NCBI GenBank assembly: GCA_033807775.1
Contig: CM066315.1
Coordinates: 61,760,320-61,824,319, forward strand
Origin: Saussurea involucrata
Taxonomy: Eukaryota; Streptophyta; Magnoliopsida; Asterales; Asteraceae
DNA: 64,000 bases
Direction of reading: 5' to 3'
Shown here in pieces: positions 1 to 11,499 of this stretch. A model generated the notes under the pieces. It saw only the letters and a list, made by a program, of their open reading frames with translations, did not search any database and had not been told where the DNA came from. Each line of letters begins with the position of its first letter. Within the stretch, counting starts at the first letter, position 1. Both the position numbers and the translations under genes were made by a program.

Positions 1-177
1 TGTCAGATGTGTGACTTGCTTTCGAGGAGGAAACTCGAGAAGCGCAGAAAGGTTGTTTATCTTAGTCCAGTCTAGTTGATCCAGAGTGAACTTAACCTGA
101 GGAGCCTTGATGATTTCCATTTCCTCAGAGTCAGTAGAGATGTTCTCAGCGGTAGTAGGAATGTTAGACGTTGCCAT
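1..177 (-). CDS. Third ORF (aORF) of element A1, N-terminal part, cut by window edge
   Basis: Reading leftwards from an ATG at 177-175, 59 codons stay open to the window edge. The peptide begins MATSNIPTTAEN and continues with KAPQVKF and LLEFPPRKQV. It aligns with the start of the A2 third ORF at 37557 (KAPQVKF, LFDFPPKKQV), which sets the start codon. This ORF lies after RNase H, where Sireviruses carry their extra (sometimes called envelope-like) gene. Its function is unknown, and no signal peptide or membrane segment is visible in this part. An AATACAG just upstream of the ATG could be a splice acceptor for a subgenomic RNA, which is inference only. Confidence 0.75.
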   Translation of the reverse strand, partial: MATSNIPTTAENISTDSEEMEIIKAPQVKFTLDQLDWTKINNLSALLEFPPRKQVTHLT

Positions 178-1156
178 TTCCTGTATTATCAACTCAACCA
201 AAGATTAACAAATAAGAATAATCTTAATGTGGAAAGATTTTCCATTAAGATGGTTCGAATTTTGTCCATTTCATTCAGACAAAATGTCTTAATGAAGATT
301 AGGGTTTTTCTTGATTTTTGAAACGAAATGTAAAACCCATTTTCTTGTTTTCCAGTTTTCTATGAAGAAATAGATTCTGGAAACGAATGAAGAACAAGTT
401 TAAGATTTTGCATTTAAACTTGAAGAACAACCATGAAATGGTTGTGTTCATAAAACCACGAAAGAAAATGATTTCATTTTACGAAGTTCTTTTGTTTGAT
501 CTTGTTAAAACAATGAGAAGATCGGAAACAAGTTATACGCATTCGGTAATAAATAAGAACATATTAACCTTGATGTTTGATGAAGAAGATGATGAACAGT
601 TCTTGAAGTTTTTGAAATCACAAATGCAACAGTGAATTCTTTCTTGCGGAGGAAGATTGATCGCGTAAAAGAAAAATATAAACAAAGAATTTGTTTATAT
701 AGAGATTTTAGAAAGAGAAAATCTTGAGCGGGAAAAGATTTTCATCATGACACGGACACGTGTTTGCATTTGATTGGAAGTTTGAACGAGACGTGCAAAC
801 GTATGTCAGGAAGAGAAAACGTGTCGGGGTTTTATCCGTTGCAATGACGTCACAACTGTCCTTTCATATTCTTGGTTGTCTCTGAGGTTTTGAAAAACTC
901 AGAGATACTTTTGAAAACATGAAGCACTGAATGAAAATATTCAGTGAAGGTTTTAAGAAATTTCAAAATATCGTTGTTAAGGAAGAGATATTCAGCGATG
1001 CATTTTGTTTTGAAATCTTGCATTTTCATGCGATTGTCAGAGAGAGTAAACATACCTTGATATCAGTGAATCAAGTTTATTCAGAGAGAAGATGATAGAA
1101 TGGGTTATACAAGTTGATTTTATCCTATCGCTGATCAATGTGAACCGCTGAAGATT
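178..1156 (-). other. Spacer between RNase H and third ORF of A1
   Basis: About 980 bases without a convincing gene. It aligns with the corresponding A2 spacer, which is split there by element B (20994-21662 plus 37242-37556). Short ORFs inside it are not conserved with A2. A CAAGGTTAAT near 565 (minus strand) matches CCAGGTTAAT in A2 and looks like a 5' splice donor. Confidence 0.6.
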
Positions 1157-2362
1157 TTATCCTTCAAAGTTCAGCATTCCAAGCTCGCTGATGAGAAAGT
1201 TGAATCTTGTCTCATCAAGAGGTTTGGTAAATAGGTCAGCTAACTGATAATCAGTTGGGATAAAATGAAGTTCTATATCACCATTCATCACATGATCTCT
1301 GATAAAATGATATCTGATTTCTATATGTTTGGTCTTTGAATGTAGTACTGGATTGTTTGCTATAGCGATGGCACTTGTGCTGTCGCAATAGATTGGAATT
1401 TTGGAGAGCTGAGGATCATAGTCTAGTAGCTGATTTCTCATCCACAAGACTTGAGAACAACAGCTTCCAGCAGCTACATATTCAGCTTCAGCTGTGGAAG
1501 TGGACACTGAATTTTGCTTTTTACTTGTCCAACTTACCAGCTTTCCACCCAGGAGCTGACATCCTCCTGTGGTGCTTTTCCTATCCATTTTGCAACCTGC
1601 AAAATCACTATCTGAATAGGCGGTTAGATCGAATCCTGAATCTTTGGGATACCAAAGACCTAGATTCGCTGTACCCTTAAGATATCGAAAAATTCGCTTT
1701 ACAGCTTTCATATGAGATATCTTAGGTTCAGCTTGATATCGTGCACACAAGCATGTTGCAAACATAATATCGGGTCGGCTAGCTGTAAGATACAATAGAG
1801 AGCCGATCATCCCACGGTACAGCGTGACATTGACAGGAACACCCTTAGTGTCCTTATCAAGTGTCAGCGGTGGTGCCATAGGGGTTTTCATAGCTGAACT
1901 TTCAGTTAAGTCGAATTTCTTCAGCATATCTTTAACATACTTTCCCTGATTAATAAAAGTTCCTTTTTCAGTTTGCTTAATCTGAAGACCAAGGAAATAT
2001 GTTAGTTCACCCATCATGCTCATTTTGTACTCATCTTTCATTCTATCAGCGAAATGAGTACAAAGTTCAGGGTTAGTAGACCCAAATATAATGTCATCAA
2101 CATATATTTGAACTAGAATGATATGACCTTTCACTTTTCTAAAAAATAGAGTTTTGTCAATCTTACCTCGCTCAAATTTTTCAATATGGAGATAAGTAGA
2201 AAGAGTATCATACCATGCACGTGGAGCTTGCTTCAAGCCATAAAGTGCCTTATCCAGTTTATAAACATAACCTGGACGCTTAGAATCTGAGAATCCTGGA
2301 GGTTGTTCCACATACACTTCTTCATTCAGCTTTCCATTTAGAAACGCTGACTTAACATCCAT
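1157..2362 (-). pseudogene. A1 reverse transcriptase (C-terminal part) and RNase H
   Basis: This 401-codon frame carries the RT catalytic box YVDDIIFG near residue 90 and the copia RNase H residues in SDSDFAGC, AEAEYVAAG and DSTSAIAIANN. It ends in LGMLNFEG, matching the A2 end. RT copies the genomic RNA into DNA and RNase H removes the template, both inside the virus-like particle. The first residue here is not the true start. The same frame continues upstream through 2363-2464 to a TAG at 2465-2467, which cuts it off from integrase. Apart from that stop this half looks intact. The C-to-T type of the stop fits decay of methylated DNA. Confidence 0.92.
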
Positions 2363-2464
2363 CTGATGTACTTTGAAGTTTTTGTGTACATCATATGCTA
2401 AGAATAGACGAATAGATTCAAGTCTTGCTACTGGAGCAAATGTTTCGTCATAATCTATACCTTC

Positions 2465-3556
2465 CTATTGTCTGTATCCCTGAGCAACAAGTCGAGCTTT
2501 GTTGCGGGTTACAGTACCATGTTCGTCCAACTTATTTCGATAGACCCATTTAGTTCCTATTACTGTTTTATCAGTTGGTCTCTGAACAAGTTTCCAAACT
2601 TTGTTTCTTTCGAATTCAGTCAGCTCTTCTTGCATGGCGCTGACCCAGTTTGGATCTTTGAGGGCATCATCTACTTTCTTTGGTTCAGTTAGTGAAATAA
2701 AATTTACAAATAAACAAATATTACCTGCACTTCGTCGAGTCTGAATCCCAGCGTTTGGATCACCAAGAATTTGATCAATTGGGTGATTTATAGTCCATCG
2801 CTGAGCCGGAGCGTGAGACGCTGACTCAACTTGAACTGGAGGAGCTGAAGATGAAGCTTCAGCGACGTCAGGAGTATCAGCCAAGAGAGGAATGGATGCA
2901 GTTGTCATTATATTCACTAATTGCTGAGAAGTAGATGGAATGTCTGAGACATTTGGTTCAGCGTTAGGTATAGTGTTTATAGGAACAGTTGAGACCCAAG
3001 AAGTTTCAACTTCACTGTTCTGCATATTTGGAATGACAGGACTATCATCTTCTACTGGATGAGCACGAGTAGTGGGAATAACTTCTGAATCACCAAGATG
3101 AGAAAACATCCATTGATTCAGTTCTTCAGTATCAGCGGACGGTTTAGAGTTCGCTGAACGGGATTCGTCAAACGTGACGTGAATAGTTTCTTCTACAGTT
3201 TGTCTTCTACGATTGAAGACTCTGAAGGCTTTGGAAACTGAGTTGTATCCAAGAAAGATTCCATCATCAGCCTTAGGATCAAACTTTCCAAGTGCATCTC
3301 TGTTGTTCAGTATAAAACACTGACATCCAAAGATGTGAAGAAAGCTGATTGAAGGCTTTCTCCCATGCAAAAGTTCATAGGCTGTCTTTTTGAATCTTTT
3401 GACTATCAGCGACCTGTTTTGCGTAAAACAAGCAGTGTTGACAGCTTCTGCCCAAAACTGAGTAGGCAAGTGAGAATCGCTGAGCATTGAACGTGCAACT
3501 TCAATAATTGTTCTATTTCTTCTTTCAACGACTCCATTTTGTTGAGGTGTTCTCAC
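2465..3556 (-). pseudogene. A1 integrase C-terminal part and start of RT
   Basis: The frame starts at RTPQQNGVVERRNRT, which holds the third catalytic acidic residue (E) of the DDE integrase core. It continues through the copia C-terminal region (GCQCFILNNRD, GIFLGYNSVSKAFRVFNRR, VTFDESRS). A serine/proline-rich variable linker follows, then the RT fingers (KVWKLVQRPTDKTVIGTKWV, NKARLVAQGYRQ), ending in a TAG. Upstream the frame is lost by a 4-base deletion near 3590, seen against A2 at about 18550. The linker is rich in the family word TCAGCG/CGCTGA. The integrase residues present are all catalytically plausible. Confidence 0.9.
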
Positions 3557-4428
3557 TGAAGAAAAGTTATGAGAAATACTCTTACTCTCAAGGAATCAAG
3601 AGAACTATTTTTGAATTCAGTTCCATGATCACTCCTTATTGAGCGAACGGTCAGATTGTTCAGGGTTTCCATCTTTCGAACAAAATTGATGAGTTCTTCA
3701 GGGGTGTCACTCTTAGAACGGAGAAACATTACCCAAGTGAAGCGAAAGAATTCATCAACTATGACCAGCGTATATTTCTTTCCAGCGATGGATTGTTTGT
3801 TAACAGGGCCAAACAAATCCATATGGAGTAGTTGTAGAGGAGATGACACTGAAGAAACTTGCTTTGACTTAAAGCTTGCTTTGGTCTGCTTCCCTTTTTC
3901 ACACGCTGAACATAACGACTCTTTGGTGTATGAATGTTGAGGTAGACCAGTGACTAACTCTTTTGAAGAAAGAGTGTTCAGTGACTTGAAATTTAGATGA
4001 GATAGCCTCTTATGCCATAGCCAGTTGACATCGGATGAGGCCTTTGAGAAGAAACAGGAGTTCTCAGTGGTTGTTGAGTCCATGTTTATTACATAAACAT
4101 TTTCCAAACGATAACCGCTGAGAGCTATCTTCTCCTTTTTGTCAGTGACAAAGCAGGATTCCTTAGTAAAGATTACTTTGTTATCCATGTCACACAGCTG
4201 ACTGATGCTTAGAAGATTATGCTTCAGCCCTTCAACATATGCGACTCTTCTGAAGGAGGTTGTACCATTTGAAAGTACACCATACCCTCGGGTATGTCCT
4301 TTTCCATTTCCACCGAAAGTCACAGATGGACCCTTCTCTTCCTTGTATTCAGCGAGCAGGCTTTTCTTTCCAGTCATGTGTCTAGAGCATCCGCTATCAA
4401 GATACCAGATACCCTTCTTAACCTGCAA
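3553..4428 (-). pseudogene. A1 aspartic protease and integrase N-terminal/catalytic part
   Basis: It begins with GIWYLDSGCSRHMTG, the retroviral-type aspartic protease with its DSG catalytic triad. The GAG_pre-integrase zinc-binding region follows (WHKRLSHLNF, then CSACEKGKQ), then the integrase catalytic core with HMDLFGPV and RSDHGTEFKNSS giving the first two acidic residues. The last dozen residues are out of frame because of a 4-base deletion near 3590. No ATG sets the start: the frame opens after a stop (4441-4443) and a TATTGCAG, like the gag/pol junctions of B, C and D. Confidence 0.92.
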
Positions 4429-4440
4429 TACAAAGGAAGA

Positions 4441-6860
4441 TTAGTTTTTCTTGGGTACCCACTTTACCATGTATACACATTTGTCAGTGGAAGTGGTTGG
4501 AATGGAAGATTCCGCAGTCTTCGCAGCATTTGAAGATTCAGCTTTGTCTTTCTTCACTTTGGTTAATTTCTTAACTTCAGTGGTAGGATTCACCTTGACC
4601 TGATTTGCACCAAGGTTGGTCTTCTTTGCCTTGGGGGCAATCTTCACCTTAGCTATCTTTTCAGCTTTGGTGGCTGTGGGGCACTTACTAGCAATATGAT
4701 CGGTAAGTCCACAGTGATAACATTTCCTATAACTAAAAGTCGTTCTAGGACCATTTGAATGCGAGCTTTTAATTTCAAATTATAAGTGCCAGCACCAAGT
4801 AAACTATTGGCTTTAGAAATGGGACGAACATTCAGTTCTTCAGATTTCTTACCAAGGACATCCAATCTGAGTCTAGGAGTAGATCGCTGAATAGATCCAG
4901 ATATCTGCTTCCTTGATCCAGAGGGATGAGCCACTGAAGCTTTAGAAGCATTCAGCTTTGGTACTAAGGTACCCTTCGGAGGATTCTGGTAAATAACAAT
5001 TCCTTTACCTTTGTCTTTAGAGACAGAGGTAGGTTTTGAATAAACCATTTTCTCATTGCCTTTTGAGGAGGTAGGAGTTTCCTCAGGGATTGGTGTAACG
5101 GACGAGGAGCACTGAGAAGATGAAGTATCAGTGACTGAGGATACGAACGTTCCAAATTTAAGCATTGAGCGCTCAGTGGTTGGTTTTGGAGTTTCATATT
5201 TGTAACCCAAACCACGTTTATCACTCAGGGGAATCTGAGACTTTATTATCTCAGTGATCTTTGTTGAAGAATTACACCATCCTTCAACAGTAGCTTTTTC
5301 AGCCTTTAATGCAGCGATAGCTTCTGCTCGTTCGATTTTGACTAGCTGATTTAAATATACTTGATCTTTAAAATCTTCTTCAATTTTAGAAAGCTTTTCT
5401 ATTTGAAGGTGGCAGTTTTTAAGCTTTTCAGCGAGATCAAGATTTTGGTTTTCAACCACAGTTTTGCCGTTCATGGCTTCGTATAAACTTCTAGTCAAGA
5501 GATCGATCTTACGGAGACTATCAGCTTCATCAATATTTGCAATATTGGTAAAGAAAGAAGGTGATACCTGAATAGCAGATGTTGAAGTGGAGGGAATGTC
5601 TGAACTTTCTTCCTCTTCTTCAATCTTGGCCATAAGACATAGATTTGCTTCATCATCTTCAGAGTCAGATGATGATGATGATGCTTCATCAGAAGCAGCC
5701 CAATCATAGTCAGCCATCAGGCCTTTATTCTTCTTCTTAAAGCTTTTCAGTTTTGCATATTTTTCTTTCAGCTTTGAATATTTGTCATCTTTAATTCTTG
5801 GAACAAAGGGTTTCTTTGTAAAAGCTGAGGGTCTAGAAACTTTCTTTGACCTGCACTCGTTAGCGAAATGTCCTGTCTTTTCGCAGTTAAAACAAGTAGC
5901 AATAGCCTTATCAACAAAAGCTGATGATCTAGGCTTGTCAGTTATGGAAAGAGGTTTGTTCTTTCTAAACATTTTCTTTTTGGCAAATCTCCTGAACTTC
6001 TTAGTTAGGAGAGCCAAAGATTCATCATTATCTGAATAATCAGAATCTGATGACCTTTCAGAGTTACTTTCTAACTCAGTGATGGTGACCGAGAGTCGCT
6101 GAGTAGAAGGTTCCTCTGAGATTAAAGCAACAGGGGTGCTTCTGGAATCTTTTACAAGATTCTTCTTAAGATGGCTCGATTGCTCATGATTCAGCAACGT
6201 GCTATATAAGGTTGAAAGGGTCATTGATTTTAGATCCTTTGATAGCTTGAGACACATAGCATAATTGTCCCAGCTTTCAGGTAAACATTCTAGAAACTTT
6301 GTCAGTACTTCAAAGTTAGAATATTCCTTACCAACAGTTTTCAGATCTATAATTAAACAATTAAAACGTTGGTGAACTTCAGAGAGAGATTCATTCTTAC
6401 CATAAATGAAGCTTTCGTATTGTCTTACCAGGTTGATCTTTCTTGAATCCTGGACTTCAGACGTTCCTTCATACTGAACACATATTGTGTCCCACATGGC
6501 CTTTGATGTTTTCAGATTCATGACGGAATGGTAGACTTCGTCAGGAAGAGCCATGGATAGTATGGATCTGGCTTTTGTATCTATAGCCACTTTCTTCTTA
6601 TCTTCGTCAGTCCATTGAAAGATTTCCTTAGGTACCAGCTTTTCTGGAATAGCAGGTCTATTCTCAGCGGCTGGAACAGCAGCATCAATTCTTACAGGGA
6701 TGAATGGACCATTCTCTAGATAGTAAGGCATAGTAGGGTCTACACCTTCTAAGAAGAGTGTCATCCTATTTTTCCATAAGTTGAAGTTATCTTTGGAAAA
6801 TCTAGGGGGTTTAGCAAGAGAACCATTGTCTATATAATTTGTGTTTGTGTTGGTGGCCAT
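4441..6860 (-). pseudogene. A1 gag with CCHC zinc knuckle and coiled-coil linker
   Basis: The ATG at 6860 opens MATNTNTNYIDNG, preceded by the PBS-leader as in A2. Residues 1-240 form the copia gag (UBN2/retrotran_gag-like) fold. A CCHC knuckle CFNCEKTGHFANEC lies near residue 325. An acidic serine-rich stretch and a heptad-rich coiled coil (residues about 450-530) follow, then a basic proline/serine linker. The continuous frame runs 735 codons to 4653. A frameshift near 4765 displaces the tail, and the displaced end (4441-4647) reads KVNPTTEVKKLTK to WVPKKN and a stop. A second CCHC-like knuckle in this tail can be recognised from A2. Gag forms the particle shell and packages RNA. The long C-terminal linker before protease is typical of Sireviruses. 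Confidence 0.9.
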
Positions 6861-6926
6861 TTTCAGATAATAGCAAGGAAGAGAAATATCTTAGATTAGA
6901 TCTTGTTTATGAGGTTAAACAAATCC

Positions 6927-6938
6927 GCTCTGATATCA
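6927..6938 (-). promoter_or_regulatory. Primer binding site of A1 (initiator Met tRNA)
   Basis: The minus strand reads TGATATCAGAGC two bases inside the LTR. It differs by one base from TGGTATCAGAGC, the complement of the plant initiator tRNA-Met 3' end, present intact in A2. Confidence 0.85.
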
Positions 6939-6940
6939 CT

Positions 6941-7906
6941 TGTTGGTCCCGAAGGCCTATACAAGTTTGTAGAAGGGGGGGGGGGGTTGAATACAAACAC
7001 ACAGATTTTACTTTTCTAAATTGTTTATTGATAAATCATTAACAATTTACAGCTTGTTGCGGAAACAAGATTAAGGATAAACCTAAATCTAAACAAGTTG
7101 GAACACTAAGGTTTCTTGCACTAAGAGAGATAAGGAAATTACTAATAATAACCTATCTTGAGATAAGAGATTGAACTTGTCCAGAGTTAGCAAGTTACTT
7201 CAAATGAAGTGGGTTCATCTCTTTATATACTGCATGCATTTAATGCAAGTCAGTATACACTTTACACGTGTCATCAGCTGGTTGGTTGCATGTCATTGAC
7301 CTTGGTTGACAACCTTAGTAGCCGCATGGAAGAACAGTGTAGTATCAGAGTGGTTGTACGATTTCAGACAGTCGGAGGTTCTTTTCTGACATTTCGTACG
7401 GAGTCGTGCAAGGGAGGTTAAGACAAAAGTACTTTGTACGGAGGACTTCATGATCAGCTTTCGTTGATTCAGCGATTATCATTTTCTATTCAGCGAATAA
7501 TAAAGTTCAGCGATAGCTGAAGTCTTGTACTTGATACTTCACGTTGAGTGGACAAATCTGAGTCTTCGCTGATCCGCATCTGTTCATTAGGAGACTTGTC
7601 GCTGGTTCTTGAGCTTGATCATCGACTTCAGCGTAGAACCTTTGTTGACGTGAAACTTGTCTTCAGGGATCATAAGTAAACAACTAATTTATCAGCGATC
7701 ATCATAATGACTGAACAGACTCAGTATTAATGGTGAACAGTTTCGCTGAATGTTTATTTTAAAGAGCGAGAGTTCCTATCAGCGGTACTGTAAGATCTTA
7801 GTACTTATCAGCGATAGTGAAACTCTGATACATATTGTTCACTTACAATTTTCACTAAGTATATAAGAGAGGGTCATTATCAAATCACTGAGGGTTTGGA
7901 TCAACA
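6941..7906 (-). repeat. 5' LTR of A1
   Basis: The 966-bp LTR starts TGTTGATCC and ends GACCAACA on the minus strand, and matches both A2 LTRs. It contains about ten CAGCG/CGCTG words in 7440-7830 and a G homopolymer of 12 (minus-strand C run) at 6975-6986, close to its inner end. Confidence 0.93.
7223..7229 (-). promoter_or_regulatory. TATA box of the A1 LTR, with upstream G-box
   Basis: TATATAA on the minus strand lies in GCAGTATATAAAG, conserved in both A2 LTRs. A perfect G-box CACGTG sits at 7265-7270, about 36 bases upstream, suggesting bZIP/bHLH-responsive transcription (inference). Confidence 0.7.
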
Positions 7907-8074
7907 GTTCCAACGTTGATCCGTCGTAGAGTTCCGCCGCTGATCCGTGCTGATAGTATCGCCCACCACCTAAGCAACGACGGACTTTCAGTGACAGATT
8001 AGCGACGGAAATCACTTTCAGTGACGGATCATTGACAAAATTTTCCGTCACTGATATGGTCGATTTTTGTAGTG
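7907..8074 (-). mobile_element. CACTA (En/Spm) transposon terminus, truncated by A1
   Basis: Read on the minus strand from 8074 it begins CACTACAAAAATCG, the plant CACTA terminal motif. Subterminal repeats of TCAGTGACGGA / TCACTGAAAGT / CCGTCGCT type follow. The rest of the element would lie beyond A1, off the window. No transposase is visible. Confidence 0.75.
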
Positions 8075-8209
8075 ACGTCAATCCCACGAGCCTCGAACGC
8101 AACCCTCGTTTTTAGTTGCCATCATTGAGTTTGGAATCCTGAACAGACTATCGGTGATAAGCCGGAGGAAAGATCAGAAAGTAAAAATACTCAAAAATTG
8201 CAATGAAAA

Positions 8210-8245
8210 GCGTCCATTGTCTAATGGATAGGACAAAGGTCTTCT
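8210..8245 (+). pseudogene. trnR-UCU: Plastid-type trnR-UCU fragment (nuclear plastid insertion)
   Basis: GCGTCCATTGTCTAATGGAT and the following bases to TCTTCT match, as far as I recall it, the 5' half of plant plastid tRNA-Arg(UCU), from acceptor stem to anticodon. After the anticodon about 17 foreign bases intervene, then AACCTCTGG-ATTTGAAATC loosely resembles the variable arm and T arm. It cannot fold as a tRNA, so it is a decayed copy. Confidence 0.6.
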
Positions 8246-8431
8246 GTTGCCAGAGTATGATTAACCTCTGGATTTGAAATCACTTCTTATATATGGATAT
8301 TTGAGTCAATTTCCCTTTTTATCTACTCATTAAGATCATGGTTGTGTTGGATATTTAGGCTATGTTCCCAAAGACACGCTCAACTTGTTCACCATATTAA
8401 TCTAAATTGCATTAATAAATGATGTTCAATG

Positions 8432-8560
8432 GTGTTCATAAGAATGTGTTCATAACCATAAGGTTTTAAATTTTCATACGAATGTGCTCATATGTGTTCA
8501 CAAGAATGTGTTCATAACCGTGAGGTCTTCAATAAGATTGTCCATAGGTGCTCATTTGTC
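8432..8560 (+). repeat. Diverged 62-bp direct duplication
   Basis: GTGTTCATAAGAATGTGTTC at 8432 recurs as GTGTTCACAAGAATGTGTTC at 8494, followed in both by ATAACC(A/G)T(A/G)AGGT. Origin unknown. Confidence 0.5.
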
Positions 8561-9013
8561 ATGATCTTTTCCACAAATACCCCCGTTCAAGAATGTTCAC
8601 CAATGTTTATTTATGTTCAACTGTTTATTTATTACAAATAAGTTTTTCAAGGATTAAGGGCATAAGATTAGTTTACATAGTTGACACCAATTATTGGGTT
8701 AATAAAAGAACCAATCCCTATATATGTATTAAATTTGTATGATAATGTATAAATAAAGTTACATATTATAAATAAAAATGGAAAATGAGGTTGTAAGAAG
8801 CTCCATTGTGGGATTATATTGAATTTCTTATTTTGTTGATGTAACAATGATGTCTTAATAAAGAACAAATAGAAAATGGAATTCTTGAAAGTTCCACCAT
8901 TGTGAATGCTCTTACATCAAATATTTGGAATTGTTATATTTATCTTTTGATAACTAAATATATTGAATAATAATTATAAAAGTAATTAATATGATTAAAT
9001 TATTTTAAATACT

Positions 9014-9310
9014 TAATATTAATATTAATATTAATATTAATGTATAATTAAAGTTAGTTAATATTTTTCAATTAATATTATTTACTACTTATTAATAATT
9101 AATATTTTCTTGTAATTATATTTTAATAATTAATATTTATAATAATTGATATTCATTAATAATTGATATTTATTAATAATTAATATTCATTAATAACTAT
9201 ATTTATTGATATTTATTAATCATTAATAATTGATATTTATTAATAATTAATATTCATTAATAACTATATTTTGATATTTATTAATAATGAATATTATTAA
9301 TAACAATTAA
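9014..9310. repeat. AT-only minisatellite
   Basis: An ATT-AAT type microsatellite at 9014-9041 is followed by tandem copies built on ATTAATAATTGATATTTATT. A block of about 63 bp near 9160 is repeated near 9222. Confidence 0.7.
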
Positions 9311-10451
9311 AAAGTGTCAAAAAGATCCATGATCCGCTATTTAATTTCAAATAGCGTTTGGATACCATTGTTTTAAGTATTTTTATCTAAGGATATCTAT
9401 TTATATTATTGACAAACTAGAAGTCTACTCGTGCAATGCAGCGCGATATATCTTGATTTTAATGTTCTATTTTATTTGAATGTGTGGTTTTGAGAAGTTT
9501 ATGATTTGAGGATTTGAAAGTGGTTAGAGGTAAAGATTAATTAATAAGAGTCCACGATTTAAGGATTTGAAGGTTGTTAGAGATAAGTATTAATCAAATA
9601 ATTAACATTAAAAGTAGTACATAAAGTTTCATTAGTTGTTTTTAAGAGATTTTAAATAATTAGCATTAAATAGCGGTCCATGAAGCTTTAGAGGTTGTTT
9701 TTAAGAGTTTTTCATAATTGTTTTATAATATATTATAGATAACGAAAGATTGTTAGTTTCAATCATCATATTTGTAAACATTACAAATAGAAATCCAATC
9801 AAACACTTAGAAATATACTCTTACCCCTTACCTTAAAAAGAAAATATTTAATTACCTACATTCATCGAATATAGCTCAAACGTTATATCACTCAAACAAT
9901 TACGTTGTTTAGAAAATTCTCAAAAGGTTTAGATATACCATGTTCATGGGATTTTAGGATAATGTTACTTTTGAAGAGATCAAATCATAGATCTGATGAA
10001 GGCATTGATCTGATAATGAATATGGTAAAGAAATATGTATATACTTCTTGGTATTGGATTTTAAATCGTCCACAAAATATTTTAAGTCTTTTATTGTGTA
10101 TCAGATGGACTTACTTCAAAATTCTATAGTTAGAATCCGTTATATAGCTTATATTTCGGAAAAGACATATATAACATTTTTACTTATTGAACTCTTGTAA
10201 CTATCTATATTGACTCAAAGAGCAAAACCCTCAACAAAACCGAAGACTGGTTGAAGACAGGTGTAATGACTCGGTTAAGTTAGTTATTTATTTATCTTTA
10301 TTTTAGGGTAAGTTGGACCGAGTTATAAGTTTAAGGGGGTATACGTTATTTTTGAATAGTCGAGTCCTTGATTGCAATTTGGGGTTTAGTATATAAGGAG
10401 TCATCCTCCTTTATTTTTGATAAGTCGGTTTCCTGATATATTCCGTGGGAA

Positions 10452-10454
<3 letters not shown>

Positions 10455-10544
<90 letters not shown>

Positions 10545-10588
10545 AAGAAAAAGAGAGAGAGAGAGAGAGAGAGATAGAGAGAGAGAGA
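10455..10588 (+). repeat. (GA)n microsatellite
   Basis: About 130 bases of nearly pure GA dinucleotides, interrupted by AAGAAAGAAAAA near 10540 and by GATA near 10574. Arg-Glu or Ser-Leu reading frames across it are artefacts of the repeat. Confidence 0.97.
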
Positions 10589-10762
10589 GCAGAAGAAGAA
10601 GTCGTTCGGTTACGGCCTCGATTGAATTCGTTGGAGGTGATTTTGAGGTAAAATTCCTTTTCACTTTGTGTTTATAATCGTTAGTATTAACTTCCTATCG
10701 GTTTAGAAATTCCAAATTTTGATTATGGGTTGATTTCGATCGAAACTGGGTTGCGAATAGTT

Positions 10763-10896
10763 ATCCGGATGTTGCACGAAGTCCGGATATATGTATCCGG
10801 ATTCCTCGTGTTTTCCGGATAGGTTGATACCGGATTTCAAATGGTTTTCGGATTGATTCCGGATATGTTTTCCGGAATGGATTCCGGATTCCGGGT
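10763..10896. repeat. CCGGA-word cluster 1
   Basis: TCCGGA/ACCGGA words recur every 10-25 bases with unrelated sequence between them. The word is palindromic, so both strands read alike. The same kind of cluster recurs at seven other places in the window. Confidence 0.85.
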
Positions 10897-11499
10897 AATT
10901 TGAAACACCCAGAAATTTACAACGAATTTAAACCTTAAATTTATCAGAGTTTTACCATCACAGTTTCATACTTACAAAATTTTATCATAACAACCAATTA
11001 ATCTAATCCCTGATCAACACACATTTCCAAAAGCATAACTCTGGCGTACTCCTCGACACTCATCCCTTTGAATCCCTTCCTGCTAGCACCTGGTAAGAAA
11101 ATTTAATTTGAAAAGATTAGGCTTACGCCTAGTGAGAACATCCAAGTTTCAAATCCATATCTTTATAAGCTTTGAAAATCAAAACTGTAAACAAAGCGTA
11201 TAAAGTAACATGATCCTAACTACATACCGAACCCATAACATTTTTCAATCACGGGAATCATACCTGATTCCATGAGTATGACAACACTAAATATGTCATA
11301 TTATCATATTCGAGAGTTCCACTACGAACCACCACTGATTCTAGTTTATAGCTCATGTCCAAGAAATTACAATTATACCTTGCCTGTTTCTTGGAATGGA
11401 AGTAGTAATAGCAATTATATATTTCCTATTTCTAATTCACCAAAAGAAAACGGAAACAACGATTATACTTGTCTATTTCACGTTTCTACGTCTCAATTA

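Larger units (their letters stand above)
1..7906 (-). mobile_element. Ty1/copia (Sirevirus-like) element A1, 3' end off the window
   Basis: Read leftwards, the order is LTR (6941-7906), tRNA-Met primer site, gag, protease, integrase, RT, RNase H, a spacer, then the beginning of a third ORF cut by the window edge. Protease-integrase-RT-RNase H is the copia order. The third ORF and the coiled-coil/CCHC gag fit the Sirevirus lineage. Proteins and LTR match element A2 (14439-42860) closely, so both belong to one family. A1 is broken by a gag frameshift, a 4-base deletion in integrase and a stop before RT. Its LTR abuts a CACTA terminus, so it probably landed inside a CACTA element. The second LTR and the other target duplication cannot be seen. 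Confidence 0.93.
8075..10261. other. AT-rich intergenic DNA without recognisable gene
   Basis: About 2.2 kb with no ORF that resembles a known protein. It contains the trnR-like fragment, a diverged 62-bp direct duplication and an AT minisatellite described separately. A GAGCATTCACAATGG motif (minus strand, near 8905) resembles ends of small MITEs, but I could not pair it. Confidence 0.5.
10262..10900 (+). repeat. Possible LTR fragment (F1) with TATA box and GA tract
   Basis: It starts TGTAATGACTCGG and has AGTATATAAGGAG at 10389, a GA-rich leader, GAGGTAAAATTCC (donor-like) and then a CCGGA cluster. This is the same order as solo LTR E read on its minus strand. No partner copy or TSD is visible, so identity is tentative. 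It ends where F2 begins. Confidence 0.3.

Noticed and set aside
1375..1680. Plus-strand ORFs opposite A1 RNase H and pol
   Set aside because: Antisense shadows of pol; the same shadows occur opposite A2 (for example 20470-20775).
8880..8912. MITE end GAGCATTCACAATGG
   Set aside because: No matching inverted end or target duplication could be found nearby.
9905..10129. 74-codon ORF in AT-rich DNA
   Set aside because: No motif or composition typical of coding sequence; probably chance.
10401..10677. Long Arg-Glu and Ser-Leu repeat ORFs
   Set aside because: They are translations of the GA microsatellite in different frames.
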